DNA of 64,000 nucleotides from Mesodorylaimus sp. YZB2_4 (taxonomy: Eukaryota > Nematoda > Enoplea > Dorylaimida > Dorylaimidae), in contig JASANH010000776.1 of assembly GCA_030248295.1 (NCBI GenBank), positions 248,001 through 312,000 of the forward strand, in the 5' to 3' direction. A program made the position numbers and the translations under genes. Shown one piece after another: positions 45,701 through 59,400 of this stretch; the first letter of the stretch is position 1; every line of letters begins with the position of its first letter. Under the pieces are notes generated by a model. The model did not search any database. It was not told the DNA's origin and was given only the letters and a program-made list of their open reading frames with translations.

Positions 45701-48700
45701 TGCATGGTGCAGTGAGAAAGTGCATTTGCGGACTGGCCAGTCCAGAGCAATGTCTCTATGTGTAACCACACATCGATTCAGATTGACTGGGACAGTGTTT
45801 GGCTCGTCATGTTTCGTTGACATGACAGCTTGGTGGCAGGCGACGGTAACCGTTTCCGCCGCTCAATTCCTGGATCGGCTTACACGGCAGACAGTGGCTG
45901 GCAGGACCAGGCGGGGGATAGGGTAATTGCTGTTTCGAGAAAGACGAGCCTTCAACCTATCGCATGATTCAAAAATAGACCATTTCCAGTCAGCTGGCTG
46001 ACCGATTTCCTGTCTCCCTTTGTCATCGGTTATTCTATCAGGTAGTGCATAAATACAGTACACTCGTCCATCAGCAAATGCTAATCGATCATTCCATTTG
46101 CGTATTTTAGAATTGAAAGCATGCTGTATATAGTTCGCGTCCATTCTGGTATGGAGTGATAGGCATGATTCGGGTGGGGCAGACGCAGTTGTTGACACCG
46201 TACTTTGGGAAGGTGAGGATGGACATTGAAAATTGCGCAGTAGGAGCGAAGTAGACGTTATCGAACCAGCGACCCCCTAGACGTCCAACCAGGCGTAAAA
46301 AGAACGTAGACGGGAGGTCGGTCGAGCCTGCCTTTCTCTAAAACCCTTGGCATACCAATGTCGGAACGTTACGCGGCTGCTCTCGTCAACTCAGTTTTCG
46401 ATCTTCAAATGAGGAACGGGGCATTTGACAGACGGGCAACTGGCCCGCCGACTGTCACAAAAATTACACGCGAGCCATCATCCCGCTGCGCTGCCGCCGA
46501 GCGCCTCGGCACACTTACCGTTATAATCCCACACCCATCTCTCGCACCAACTAATACGCCGTCGTCGATGTCGTCGAAACGTCCTCGGCTTACTTTCTTT
46601 CGCCCACTGCACCACCCTATCCGCGTAAGTGGCACCTCGGCCTAATCTCTCATTGGCTACTACTGGCCCTCGTTTCCGACCCAGCCCTGCTTCTCCGTCT
46701 CCTAGCCAGTACCCAGGTGCGGCTGTCATCCGCTCGCTTTTTTAATTACCGGACGATCCGGTCGCGTGCACGGTTTTCCGAGGCCAACATTGACGTATCG
46801 TTCGTCGCCACCGTACGGCCTGCCGCTTCCGGGCCTCCAGCGTTCGCATTATTGAGATTGATACTCGTAGCCTGCCGAACGACATATTCTCATCGTCAAC
46901 GTTTTTGAAGGCAAGTTGTGCGACTGTGTGTTCGTTTAGTGGTCCTAGTTGCCTCTGACGATGAGATTAATCACCCCGGCCTCACAAACAATTCATAATC
47001 CACCCCATGGTTTATCTACGTTGCGCACTGAATGTTCAAATCCCAAACAGGCCACATGTTTCGTCGAGGAGGAAATATCATCAGCTCGGGTCTGAGGCTC
47101 GATACTGTTACTAAAGTATTATGTCCATTTTTGGACAAGATAATGCATACTGGTACTGTAGCTAGGATCGGTTCGGCTTTCATTAGAATACAGAGACTGC
47201 CGCTTTTTGCTAATCTCTCGGATGCTTATTTGCTTAGAACAGGTTCGATGAGAAGATCTTGAGAGACGATTCTTGTTGACACAGTTCGTGTGCCCAGTTG
47301 TATACACAACACTGCTCTGTATCACTCTTCAGGCAGCAAGGCGGTTCTTGTTTTAGAGTAGCCTTTTCTCTTCTCCATAAACGTTGCTACTGGTCTTTCT
47401 GTTCACGTCGCCATACTTCCTGTACTGTATTTACTGTCAGAAAGTTTCGCGTTGAAACCGTTTGCTCTTCTAGTCGTCGGGAATACAATGCACTCTATAA
47501 AATGGCCGGCATGTTACCTCTTGCATCGACATGCAGTCATGGCCCATGATCGACGGCAAAGCTGAGTGAAATGTTGAACTAAAAATTCAAATAATGCCAC
47601 TAGAGAGCATCGAAATTAGAGAGTCTGAGAGAGTAGTTTTGTTCTAGTCTTTCGCATATGGTGTCTTCTCTTGCCAGCGTAGATCTCGCTGGCTAGAATC
47701 GTTACGGCTTATTATGCAAACTGAAATTTACGAAAAGCCGGTTGTTCGAAAAGTGAAGTTCATCGTTAGCAGAAGCACCGAAAAGCGTAAAGTGGCCGAA
47801 ATGACGATTTCTAGACTATGACTGAAAACTTTTGCCTCAGGCTCTTGTCATAGGGCTGCGAAAAGAAAAAGGCAATTGGCACGTCGTTGTCGAAAGCTTC
47901 GAACTCTCTTTTAACATTTATCCCAGCGCATATACATACGCACTAAATTTTACAAAAATTTTTAAAATCTTACCCGAGGGAAGCCATTGAAAAATAACAC
48001 TTTACTCCATGATGCATACATCACCAGACTCGAAAGCTTTTTGTGGGAACAAAAACATTTCCTGGTGGTCTTCGGTTAGCACTAGTAGTCATCAGAGTAG
48101 GCTAACGATAAGAAGAAGCATCGTCAGACGGGTGATAAAGCATGTACTCGAGCTGCAAATTGTGACAGGGGCGCGAAGAAGGCGTTTCTCATTCGTGTAG
48201 GTCATTCATTTTCTGGACTGATCTTAATTATTATTCGTGGCTCCGAGTGCTCCACCTCGCACTTGTAATGGATACATGTATATTGCATTGAAAGGATTGG
48301 TCGACGGCTGGAGTCATTAGAGTTCATAAATCATTTTGCGAACGCTCGCTGGCGAGCTCCGAAGAAGAGGACGAACCGCGAAACGAGTTCACTTCCATTC
48401 TTCGTCTCGCCCACTTCGCTCTTCTTATTGCCTATAACTTATAACTATACGACGCCTCGGTCGACACTAAGATATACTGCCTCGCTCGGGTATATTATTT
48501 ACTACAACGGGCAGTTGCGAAAACGGTGTACATTATAAATCGTTGTCGTTAGTGGTAAAAATCGTCAGAACTCACTCGAAGACATCGACCACATTAATAT
48601 TGTTGACCATCATTTTGAAAAGGTTTTTATTAAAAACTTGAGGCGTTGGATAAGTACAAAGCTTTTAGCACCTTGAATGGTGTGATAGGGAAGAGACACA

Positions 48701-50708
48701 AGACTCGGCTCGACTTGTCATGTTTGCTTGCTTTTCGCCATCACGCCGCTGATAATGGACTCCAACCATTCGTCCTGCCTTCACTGAAGATTATTCGCAC
48801 TGCCTCGTGTCTAAAAGAGGTATCTTGATAAATTTGGTGTCTGCCATAAAGTTGATCTTTTCCAAAGACATCGTATGCATTTGATATTATATTGGAGGTC
48901 TTCAATTAGCTTGAATTTTATGCAAATAGCGTTTGGATTGGCAAAGTGGCCTGAGTAAATACAAATCGGTGCACTTTTGGTGGCCGCCCTTGAAACGCCG
49001 CGACATTGGGACAGGGATTTCTTGGCTCGCCCCTCGGACTCGTATGTACTTTATGGTGGCCTGTTTGCACCCCTGGCCAGCCACAATTCGATCCGATTTC
49101 GCCGACCGTCCCTCAAGACCGAGCAGGAGGAGGGATTAGTTTTCATTCAGGCCATCCCTACGTCGACCCTCGCCCGTTGTCCGTTGCATATTTTGGAGGA
49201 AGACGAGACGACATTCGCCCGTCAGCTGCCGTTTAGAAGCTTATTTTTCGCATAAGCCACACAATTTCGTGCCATATTTCCTGTTTTCACCCCTAAAATC
49301 TATAGTTTCGCTTGGAAAAATGGATTTTTTCACGCTTTGTAATGAGACAGGTAATTCAAATTGACAGTAGCGAATATGGGTTGTGGGTGAGTCGAGGTCG
49401 GTACTGCACTCTACTCGCTCACGTCAAACATAGGCTGTTTTCGCTGGGACTGCAGTCAGCCAGGATGCACGCGATTTGACACGCCCGAATATAGCCTCGG
49501 GCCATATTCTGTCCAACCAACTATTCTACTGTATGTTCACGAAACGGGCATGCCCACATTTCACGATTTCTCTTTACCATTTCTGTCCTAGTCTTCTTTC
49601 TCGCAATCGCCGATTTCTACATTTTTTCCGCGAATTCCATTGGGTGGCTAGTCGTTTTGACACAAACTAGTTTCGCCTCATTTTTCATTACCTTTCGTCG
49701 AATGAGTGGTCAGGGGGCAAAAAGCAATTAATTACTGGAGAAAAATTAGATTTTCTTATAGCATAGACGGATTATTGGAGGGCCCGGAAACACGTTCTAT
49801 CGTTCTTGTATCGCCAGCCAAAAGGATCGGCTTGTTGAAGTAAATAAATTTTTAATTAACGCCTTGCTCAGTCGAGGTCTGGAATAGAGGCGGTCGCTGA
49901 GAGCGGCTCCATCTTGCCAATCGTTACTCTCTGCTCGGAGTCGATTTATGGTCGCTGGCATCAGAGCATGCAAGGAAAGGCCGAGTGAGGCAGTTGGTTG
50001 AGCATAGCTTTTCCTTTTTCGTTCTTGGTCTCTCTCCATTTCCTCTTCAGCTTCCGTTTCCAGTTTCGATACCAGAGTGCACGTCGGCCCTCGAAGCCAT
50101 CTACTCGTCGTCTTATTTGTCCTAGCACTAATCTCGTCGCGAAAGAGCTATTCGCTGGCCTCGTTTCTCATCGGCGAGGCCCTCCTGCGCTAGCTGCTTG
50201 TTGGAGGAGAAAAGGGTTCTCTTGTGAAACATCTTCTCGCTTACAGCTAGCTGACCGAGTAATGAAGAAAAACGTCTATCCGCTCAGGCGACTGATTTTG
50301 GTCCCGTTAGAGCATTTTTTGTTTCTTGCTCCTTTTATGCTATCCGTTCGAATTTCTGCTCTCGCTGTTGCGCCTCGAGACTTTATCATTACCATGTTGG
50401 ATGCCGCATCAGCATATAAGGCGCGTTAGTGGGTAGCTAAGCGGAAGGCGATAAGGAGACGTGCGAAGTCGAGGTGGAGTCGTTCTACTCACTAACAATT
50501 GACAAAAAGGGAGACCTGCACTTGGTCGTGTTTGCATTGGCGTCAGTTATCGCCTGTATCCGTACTTGTTTGCAGATTGAGCTCTTGTAAGTTAAGGCGA
50601 CCCAATTTAGGTCTTTTTAAAGGACCACAAAAAGCAAAGTGTTGTGTTGTGTTTTTTGAGCAGTCTATCACTAGTGCTACAAAATGCTTTTTTGTTATAG
50701 CTGGCCGC
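42781..50708. other. Long intergenic stretch
   Basis: Nearly 8 kb without a gene I can support. A palindromic element sits at 43,542-43,647. The block 46,350-46,900 is CpG-rich and open in several frames but shows no domain. Open stretches at 43,011-43,310 (plus), 45,573-45,926 (plus) and 45,863-46,198 (minus) have protein-like composition but no recognisable motif. Upstream control elements of the FGFRL1-like gene may lie at the right end. Confidence 0.5.
43542..43647. mobile_element. Short palindromic MITE
   Basis: Two perfect 26-bp terminal inverted repeats (43542-43567 and 43622-43647; GGGCCGGTTTCACAATCAGC onwards) enclose about 54 bp. CAGG flanks both sides (43539-43542 and 43647-43650, overlapping the outermost bases), a possible 4-bp target duplication. 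There is no coding capacity. It fits a non-autonomous DNA transposon, superfamily unknown. Confidence 0.75.
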
Positions 50709-53700
50709 ATGATCCGACTGTGCTCATTGCTTTACGTGTTCTCCATCTTGGCCTCCTGCGCCGTGGTGACAGAAACAAGCAAAGGAAGTAAGTGGGTTTC
50801 GAATGCTCAAAATGCTAGCAGACGAAAAAGGACACCTATATGCACGTGCGTATAGCCAGTAAGGATAAGGCAGAAACACCTGGCTGTGGCGGGCCAAGGA
50901 GGGGAGGCGCCTTCCCGCATGGCCTTTGCCATTGTCCCAAAGACCTCGGGATACCATCATAATGAGAGGCGTCGACGGATCACCGACCAAGCGTGAATGA
51001 TCTTTTTGTATATGGGCGCCCAGCAATGCCTTGGATTTGGTATTAGTCTGCTGGAAAAGAATTCTGGCAATCTCAATTTTCGGCTATTTATGGGGTCGAC
51101 CGACAGGCGTGTCCCCGCTGAAGCCCAGTTTGCACCATAGGAGGTCTTGTACTGTATTACAATAAGCCCTACACGCCCTCTATCCAAGCCAAGGTCCAGT
51201 AGCTTCCTCCTTTCCTGGTTTGCTCCACTGAATGGGAGAGGACTGTTGGTCGTCCTTGACACGACCCTAGTCTGGCCTCTATTTACGGCCGGACTTGTCT
51301 TATGTTTGCTCACTAACTATCGGGCGTCCGCTCGGCTTTTTGAGCAGCAGTGGGAACAAATGCAGCTGCTTTTCCGCCATGTACATATTTGATTTGCAGA
51401 AACAACAAAAAAAAGGGTCTTTCTTCGAATAGCACCAAAATAAGAGGGACCAGATAAGAACTAAAAAACATGCCTTCATGCAACTTATAGAAGGCAGAAT
51501 ACGAAATGAGCAGACAATTAGTTTTCCCTATCCTGCCCAAGTAATGACGGATTACAAATGTGCGTGTTGTTTTTTAGCTCCTCCAGTCGTACCTGACCAT
51601 GTCAAGACCAAATACGTGGTTCAAGAAGGTACGAAAAACTGGAAATTAACATGTGCGGCGGAAGGCGAGCGTCCTCTTTTGATCACGTGGACCAAAGACG
51701 GCGAATCCATCACGTCTGCTTGGCCTCGATTCAAACAAACAAATGATGCAAAAGATTTGAAAATAAAAAACGTAGCCATAGAAGATGCTGGAGCTTATCG
51801 ATGCAGGGCGGTCAACGGATTTGGTTCAGTGGACGTGGAGTATACTGTTGTCGTTGTGGGTAAGTACTGTATGTATCTTTAAGAGTGGGATGCCAGGACT
51901 GTGCTCACCTAGGAGCACCCAAGCTCAGATTGCAAGCTTGCTTGTGTAAGATTCTTCTATTCTTTGGCAAGCGCTTATGGAAATGCCATCTCATAAATTG
52001 CGCTTCTTTGACAGTCTTCGATACTGATGGAGCGATAGGGCGCGGAGGGTGGGTGTTGGGTATTTTGCAGGAGGCTCCAAGCTCTTTGGACGTAATCGAA
52101 TGAGGACGGGCGAGAAATGGGCGTAACAAGGGGAGAATGGGAGGGTGGGGCGAATGATGGAAGAGGAGTCTAGGCAGGAGGCGAGTGGCACTGGACGAAG
52201 ATGTATTTGGTGGTCGGGCGAGCTGGCGTTTTGATTTCGATTTACGCTTCTTCTTACTCGCGGGATTTCCCTTAGTCAAATTGCATCTATCGTACTGGCC
52301 TTATCCATTTACCGCTGTTCAGTCGAGTCTCTCCGAGGAGCCCGGGCAAACCTCGTTTACCCGTTCATCTTTGCCTCGGATTAATCGTGAGAGAAAAAAA
52401 TGAAAATCCTGCAAGCGCGATTACGAACGGCAAACGAGCGACATTTAACGGCTGCCCGTTCTGTAACGAGTATAGGCTCGTTCTCCGTCCGTAAGTGATC
52501 GCTCATGCTATTTGCCTGCTATCGGCCTATTATAAGAAAGGAAATCGATACACTTGCCCCTTTTTTCTCCTTCTTCTAAGACGACTTTAGTGGAAGAAAG
52601 CTACTCGGGGATCTGTTGTTGCCAAAAATAGGAAGGCAGAAAATGGAACTTTGAAGTTAGGGAGCAGTCTGGTCTGGGTCTACAACATTCCAAGGCGCCA
52701 TACAGACGAGCAATTATGGCAAGAATGCAGAGCTTGGCTGCTTTTCTCACGCAGGCGATGCATGCCTAGTTGTTTACCGTTTAGTGGCATGGCGCCTCTC
52801 CTGGTCATCAGTCGAAGATATAAATGGGACGCTGTCGTTCAGGCGACAGACGATCGAACGAGGATGGACATGGAAATGAGAGGCTGGTGTCGTGAATCGA
52901 CAAATGGGTGGGCTAGTCGTTTGTCATACTACCATCTTCTTCCTTGTCATTCGATCAGGCGATGTTGGCCAGGCGAAAAGATAAATAGCAACAACACGAT
53001 TGAGAAAGAGAAAAATATATACTCCGACAGGCGGCCTATCGGCTGCTGTGGCTGGCTGGGACGTACGAATTTGAAAAATTGTTCTCCAATGACAAACGAT
53101 CAACGCCCCATTCAACGAATGCCCCGCGCAAACGGGTCTATCTATTTATCATAGCCATCCAACAGGCGCACTCACTCGCAAAAGGGAAACGGCCAAATAA
53201 ATAGCTGTCACAGTCTCATATATCTTATATTTTGGTTTTACGAAACCTAAAATGACGGTTACAGTAATCCTCAAAGGTTAGACATTTTGTCCTTGTGATC
53301 TTACAAGTGTTGTCAACACAGCACTCGAATTTTCCAATTTGCAGCGGTTCGGCGCTTTTGAAGTTGGGAACTAATTAAAATTTCAAGAGCTGGCAGAAGT
53401 GCGCTGAAAGGAGGCCAAAAAGTGTGCTGAAAGAAGAAGTTTATAGAACAAGTGTAACTTGGTGTAGGCAGACAGTAAGCATCGTCAGTCTCACTGTTTT
53501 GACGAAGGCACTCAGGATTGAAAGAATGAAAGGTTTTTGTGGGGGAGGTCTCAAGAGGGTGAGCCAACCGACTCCTGCACTAATAGTCAGAGGGGGAAAG
53601 GGGATAGCTAATACACTAGGCCTTATTTTAAGCGTTGAACACCATTGCTTTGTTTCAGGCAAAAACGAACCATTTTCGTCAGTCTCGAACGATTACGCAG

Positions 53701-55213
53701 AAGATGATTTTGTGCCACCAGATTTACTCGACCCGTCGTCATTATCGGAGGGTGGTGGTCAGAATCGCGCACCATTCTGGGTTGATGGTGATCCATCGAC
53801 CGCCAATTCGCAATCAGCTCTCGTTCGACCAGTTGGAGGGAATGTGAAATTGCGATGCCACGCTGCTGGTTTACCAAAGCCAGACATCATTTGGATGAAG
53901 GATGGCAAAGAACTGGACGATGTTGTGTTCAGTTGGTCACGGGGAAAATGGGCGCTGCATTTGAAAGATTTGCGTGAATCAGACTCGGGCACGTACGCTT
54001 GTCGTGTCTTCAATATTTGGGGTAGTCTCAATGCAACTTTTATTGTTAAGGTTACAAGTAAGTTCAACCCCGCCCGTATAATTTCTAATGATAACATAGC
54101 CTTGTTTGCTAGATGGTGACCCGTCATTACCAGAATTCGAAAAGTCGCATCCACTCAATACCACAGTCAATGAGGGCCAATCTGCCACTTTCCACTGTCG
54201 GGTTCGAAGTACCGAGAAGCCGATTATTCAGTGGATCAAAGTCATCGAAGACCCGTCGCATCTGGAATTCAATCAATCTGTGGAAGTGCATGGCTTGCAC
54301 ATCACTGTCTTGGATAGGAAGTACCCGTCTGAAGTGGAAGACTTCCGAAATGCCACCTGGCTTAAAAGGCTAAACATCCCTTTGGTCGCGGCTCAAGACG
54401 CTGGTTGGTACGTTTGCGTCGTGACGAGCCAGAAGGGACATCTATCACATCGATTCGCTTATTTGCAAGTCGTGCCAGGTATGGGAATGATCGTCTCATC
54501 GTCAGTTACTAGGAAACTAAAAGTTTTGTGTTTTAGTTTACCATCAAGTGCCCATCAGCGACCAAATGCCGTTGCATATCGTCATCGGTATACCAGTGGC
54601 CTTCATTCTACTTCTATTGGTCGGCTACGCCATCTACTTCTTGCAAAAGCATCAGCAAAAACCGACAGCCAATGGAGCTTTGAATACATCGACCGGACAG
54701 CGACCACCTCCTCCCCCTTCTTATCCTCCACCTTCATTGCCCAACTCATCAACCCTCAAGGCTTCTCCTTTTCGACCACCCGCTGTTCCTGGTTCGGCCA
54801 CGGCCAATGGTCACCATCACTACGGCGCCGGCTCGCCGAGCGATCAGTCGTCGCAGCAGCTTCATCAACAGTTGATGCCACATCAGCATCAACCTCTACT
54901 GTACGCCAAAGAAAATGCATACCTTGCTGGCCCGCCACCACCGCCAGCACCGCCCGGTTCAGTGTACAAGGCTGACTTCAAGAAACCTTATCACCATCAT
55001 CATTTCCATCAGAACTGCCACGATTTAGATCCGCAGGCGGCTACACCACTGAATGGGACTATGAGCGAATGCGACGGGGTCTATGAGACAACCAATACTC
55101 CTCAGCCGTATGAGTTACGATACGACGACGAAAGCGATTTTTCGGACAGTTACGACGAACACGGGGGTGCCGGAAGGATACAGCATTATCCATCCTTATA
55201 CAGTTGTAGATAA
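50709..55213 (+). CDS. FGFRL1: FGFRL1-like receptor (FGF receptor without kinase)
   Basis: Five exons, phase 1 throughout: 50709-50787, 51578-51859, 53659-54057, 54113-54478, 54537-55213, giving 600 residues. A signal peptide (MIRLCSLLYVFSILASCAVV) is followed by Ig1 (about 30-118), an acidic linker (AEDDFVPPDLLD), Ig2 (starting RAPFW, as in FGFRs), Ig3 (NTTVNEGQSATFHC) and one TM (about 388-411). The cytoplasmic tail of about 190 residues is rich in Pro and His (KKPYHHHHFHQNCHD) with no tyrosine kinase. Three Ig domains, FGFR-type Ig2/Ig3 and a kinase-less tail with a His-rich patch define FGFRL1 (planarian nou-darake). Family members bind FGF and heparan sulfate and modulate FGF signalling or cell adhesion. 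The tail is longer than the roughly 105 residues in human FGFRL1. Confidence 0.9.
50788..51577 (+). other. Intron 1 of the FGFRL1-like gene
   Basis: A 790-bp intron (GTAAGT to TTTTTTAG) after the signal-peptide exon, longer than most introns here. Nothing else recognised in it. Confidence 0.75.
51860..53658 (+). other. Intron 2 of the FGFRL1-like gene
   Basis: A 1.8-kb intron (GTAAGT to TTTCAG) between Ig1 and the acidic linker. Short open frames inside lack Ig or other features. Its size leaves room for control elements, none of which I can name. Confidence 0.75.
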
Positions 55214-56436
55214 CATTCTTGGACTTGTATTCGTGATTGGATGGAGCTTTGGGCACTCGACATTGCGACAAGCATATGCCAGCCGATCATTTGAGACATC
55301 GGCCCCTCATTTGGTATGTGTTTGCATAATATTGGTGTGGTTCCTATTTGTACTATTCTGCAAAACAGAGTTTTGGGTGGGCGATTTTTTGTTGCTTCTA
55401 AGAGATTCGAGCTTACCGTATGCGTTGACAATTTTTTAGAGTACCCTATACCACTATGATTTCTTGCATTTTTTGTGATGGCGCCTGCCTGCAGACGCTG
55501 GGTGTTACAGGGTCTTATTAGCTTATATATGCCCATCGTGTACGACTGAACACCTCGGTTCCCGTGCTCGAGCTAAAATGTAGCACCAGTGCTTATCATA
55601 TTCTAGGCTTATTTGGTATGATCGAGCTGCAGGGTGGTGTTTCGTGTTTTGCATACTCGCTGCTAAGTCAGTGTCACAATGTGATACGATTCGTGTTGCA
55701 CGAAAGAGCTGACCTGTGCTTATGTTGGTTTTATTGTACACAGTGTCTTGCACAGATCAAGACCGAATCGGCAGCTACAATATGTATATGTAGGGGTGCA
55801 TTGCTATCGTTGAAATATTCTTTTGTTTACTTTTTCGTAGAGTACATGATCTGTGGGCCTTATCCAAGAACGAAACATATCATTCTTTGTACAGGCGGGC
55901 AGTGCACCAACCATTTTAATCTATGACCTTCCACATTTCCCTGACTCTTTCGTTCACAATCTCTCCTCCCCACCCCACCCTTTCCTTCCCCGTTTTAGAT
56001 TTTTGGTTATTGGATTGCAATAAGTGACTGCCCCTCGCAGTTCCGTAAAAGAGCACGGAAATCTCGAAGGATGTTTTCATGGATAAAGTGTACTTTGTAA
56101 ATGGAGCTGTGCAATATGGTCTTTCGTGCAGTGAATGCGTCTGGTGTATTGGCACTGACCTGACGTATTAAATAAAATGAAATGGAAACTGATAGCTGGA
56201 GTAGCAGACTGCAACACCACTCAAACGCAGGAAACTATGCACCTATTACGTACCGTAGGTGCTTCTGAAGTTGCTGCATTCTTTGTATCAGTCACTTCTT
56301 TTGAAGCCAATCCATGCGCGAATCATATACGAGCAAAAACTAGCACGATAAGCTTACACTGATAAGCACGCTTTTGGGACAAGGGACCTGGATTATTTAC
56401 TATTCAAAGCTAACAAGGGCAAGCATGATCGCGTGC
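55214..56436. other. 3' region between tail-to-tail genes
   Basis: Between the FGFRL1-like stop and the stop of the minus-strand gene. AATAAA at 56171-56176 (plus) could end the FGFRL1-like transcript with a 3' UTR of about 950 bp. No coding sequence supported. Confidence 0.5.
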
Positions 56437-59400
56437 TCACTGTTTGCGCTTCTTTGGCGATTGACGTTTCGCGGGAGAACGGCTCTTGCTAGGCGATTGG
56501 CTACGTGGCTTGGCGGAGCTGCCGTTCTTAGACTTTGTCGACTGATCTTTGGAGGCCATGGGAAGAGTTGCAGAATCGCCAGGTTTAAGTCTCTGATGAT
56601 GTCCACTTGCAGACGTCGACGCCTGGTCTTGCGTAAAAGTTGATGGTTTCATTGTGGCAGCCTTGCTGGTAGGGACTAAATCATCTCGGCTTCTACTCTT
56701 GGCTCCAACCGCCTCCCTCGTGTGTGCTTTAGTCTGGCGTCCATTGGAAGCGGTCGCTGCCGCGGGGAGTGTTGTTGCTGCGGGAGGTGGACTTTGAGCT
56801 TTACGACCATTTGCGCTTGTTGATGTTTGCCTGCTTTTCTCTTCTGTTCCATTCTCAGGCCGTCTTGAGCGGCTGACGGGTGGGATCTTACTTGGCTTCT
56901 GATTTCCATCGCCGTTTGCTTGCTCGTGTTTTTGAGGTTGAAGTTGCGATTGCGATTGCGATTGCTGATGTTGCTTATCAGGCTGTTCTTTCTTCGACTT
57001 ATCCGTGCTTTGTCGATAGCGGGTCTGCTCGACTTCCAAGTTGTCTGCTCTGGCTGATGGTTGAGGGGGAGACGGTTTGTGTTTTTCGGGCCGATCTCGC
57101 TTTTCGCGATGCCTTTTTCGATCAACTTCGACTTCCTCATCACTGGCCACATTCTCCACTTGTGGAATCTTGGGTAGCATTCTACGCTTAGGGCTGCATG
57201 GTGGGGTTGGGTTCTGAGATGGCGGTATATCTTCCAGTTTTGGCGCAGACTTTTGTCGGCGAGGAGCCTTCTCCTTATTTTCTCCATTTGTCTTTTTCGG
57301 TTTGAGTCGTTCAGTGTCGGCTGACAGTTGTTGTTGCTGGATTCTTTCCGCTATGGCAAGCTTGTGTTGGATTCTCTCAGCCTCAGCGATCTTCTGCTGG
57401 AGACGTTCAGCTTCCGCAATTTTTTGTTGTAAGCTTTCTGCCTCTGCGATCTTTTTCTGGAGTTTTTCGGCCTCCATGAATTTGCCAGCTTCTACAATTT
57501 TCTTTTGCAATCTTTCCGCTTCTTGCATCTTTTGTTGCAAAATGTCATTTTGTGCCATTTTCTGATCATGGCCTCCTTCTATATCTATTGCTGATGGTAA
57601 AGCATGATTGCGAAAGTAAACACGGCGAGGATCTTCGACAAAAGCCGCGCTGTGGCTTCTTTCTCTTCTTCCCGAACTACCAAAATATGGTTCAGTATCT
57701 TCATCCAAAACATAGCCTTGACTGTGACTGTGATAAGGCCCGAACGAGCCATCCTCGGCACCACTGGTCGACGAGGGCAAGTACGGGTCGCTGCCGATGA
57801 TTGGCGTCTCTCGGAGTGTTCGAAATTGCTCAGCCAAATTGCGCATAGACTCCTCGCCTTGACCACCGTATGCTGCTGAAGCCTTCTTCCATTCATGGCG
57901 CGAATAGACGGGTGAGTTGTAGCTGTACGCATCTGGAGGTGTGTGAGGACCAGCTGGACGGACAAAACCGAATGAGGAGCTCTGTATTGGTTTACCCGTG
58001 TAAGTATAGACGGGGTGGTAATCGCTGGTGATCATGTCCTGCATTGGCTGCCTGCTTTGCAACATGGAGTCGATCGGCTGACTCAGAATCTGACCATAAT
58101 ACGGGCTCGACTGGACGGGCCAGGTTTCAGTTTGGTGATAATGGGCGTAGTAGGGATGGGCTTGGGGAACAGGAGTGGAAATTGCGGTGGAAATTTCGAC
58201 GGGGTATAATTGAGCGGTAGAATGATAGACTGGTCGTTGCTGGGGTTGCAACATTTGCTGCGACTGTTGCTGTTGTTGATGCATTTGATGTTGGGTCGAA
58301 ATTTCGGGTTGGGTTGATTGATGTTGGAAAACACGCTTTTCAGGCGCGTGTAGTTTTGGAGCTTTATGCGACACGGCTTCGACAGAAGTACTGCTATTGG
58401 CTACGTCTGAATCTTCTGACTCGGGTTGAGCAGTGGGCGCCTTTTTCGAAGTTTCCGATTTCTGCTCTTTATGTTCGGGTTTGGGGGCTACAGCGGATGT
58501 CGTTGTGGTCGTTTCAGGCGCAGAGGGAGCTGGATAATCGGGCGGGGCTAGGGAATGTCGTTTTTTGGCTTTAATGGGCGCTTCCATGGCTGCTTTTCTT
58601 CTAGCGGCTGCTTCTTGTTGTTGTTTCAACAATTGCATCAGCGTATCGACGTTTGTGCTGCCATTAGTGGCATTGGTGCCGTTCGTCAATTGCGCTTGAC
58701 TATTCTTCCTGGACGGTTGACCCGAACCAGTGCTATCGACGGAATCGAGACGACCAAGCTGTGTACCTAAACCGGCCACTACCGGCTTGTCAGGAGGGCG
58801 ATAGTTGGTGGTTATGTGATGAATGTTTGCCGTTACTGGATCGACCTTCGAGGAAAAACTCACTTTTAGTCACGCCTTCTGACCACAGTCTTTTTGGAGT
58901 CACCAACTTACTTGGAAATCAGTTTCCCGAAATACGCCTGCGCATCCGCACAGCCTAAGTTTTATGCGATCCATCAGATTCAGCGTTTGAGCTGCATATA
59001 ATAAAAGATTCGTGACTTCGATCACGAGCACGTAGGTGAAATCCGACGTGCAACTAAGCTGGCGATAGAAAGCGATTCGACGTAGCCCTAGTTGTCTGGG
59101 CATTTGCATACAAATGTATCGAACACCCGTCCAAGTCTTCCAACTGCTCAAGAAATCTCTGCTGTACATGAATTCCAAAGTCTTGTAGGCGATCACGATG
59201 TAACCTCTGGTCTTCTTGTGATCATCGGTCCCCGATTGGATACCAGGCGGATGTACAATCTTTGGTTTGACGTTCCTATTGACCTCGGCTGACCCGACCG
59301 ATCCGCTACCCAGGTCATCATCGTCGTCGTCGATCGGGGTCTGGATCATGTCCCGTTTGGGATCGACCAGTTGCACTTCTTCGTAGCACCCTAAGGAGGA

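Noticed and set aside
45863-46198. Minus-strand open frame of 111 codons
   Set aside because: It begins without an ATG near the start and has no recognisable motif or neighbouring exons.
49998-50429. 143-codon open frame upstream of FGFRL1
   Set aside because: Composition looks random, no domain is visible, and no splice site links it to the receptor gene.
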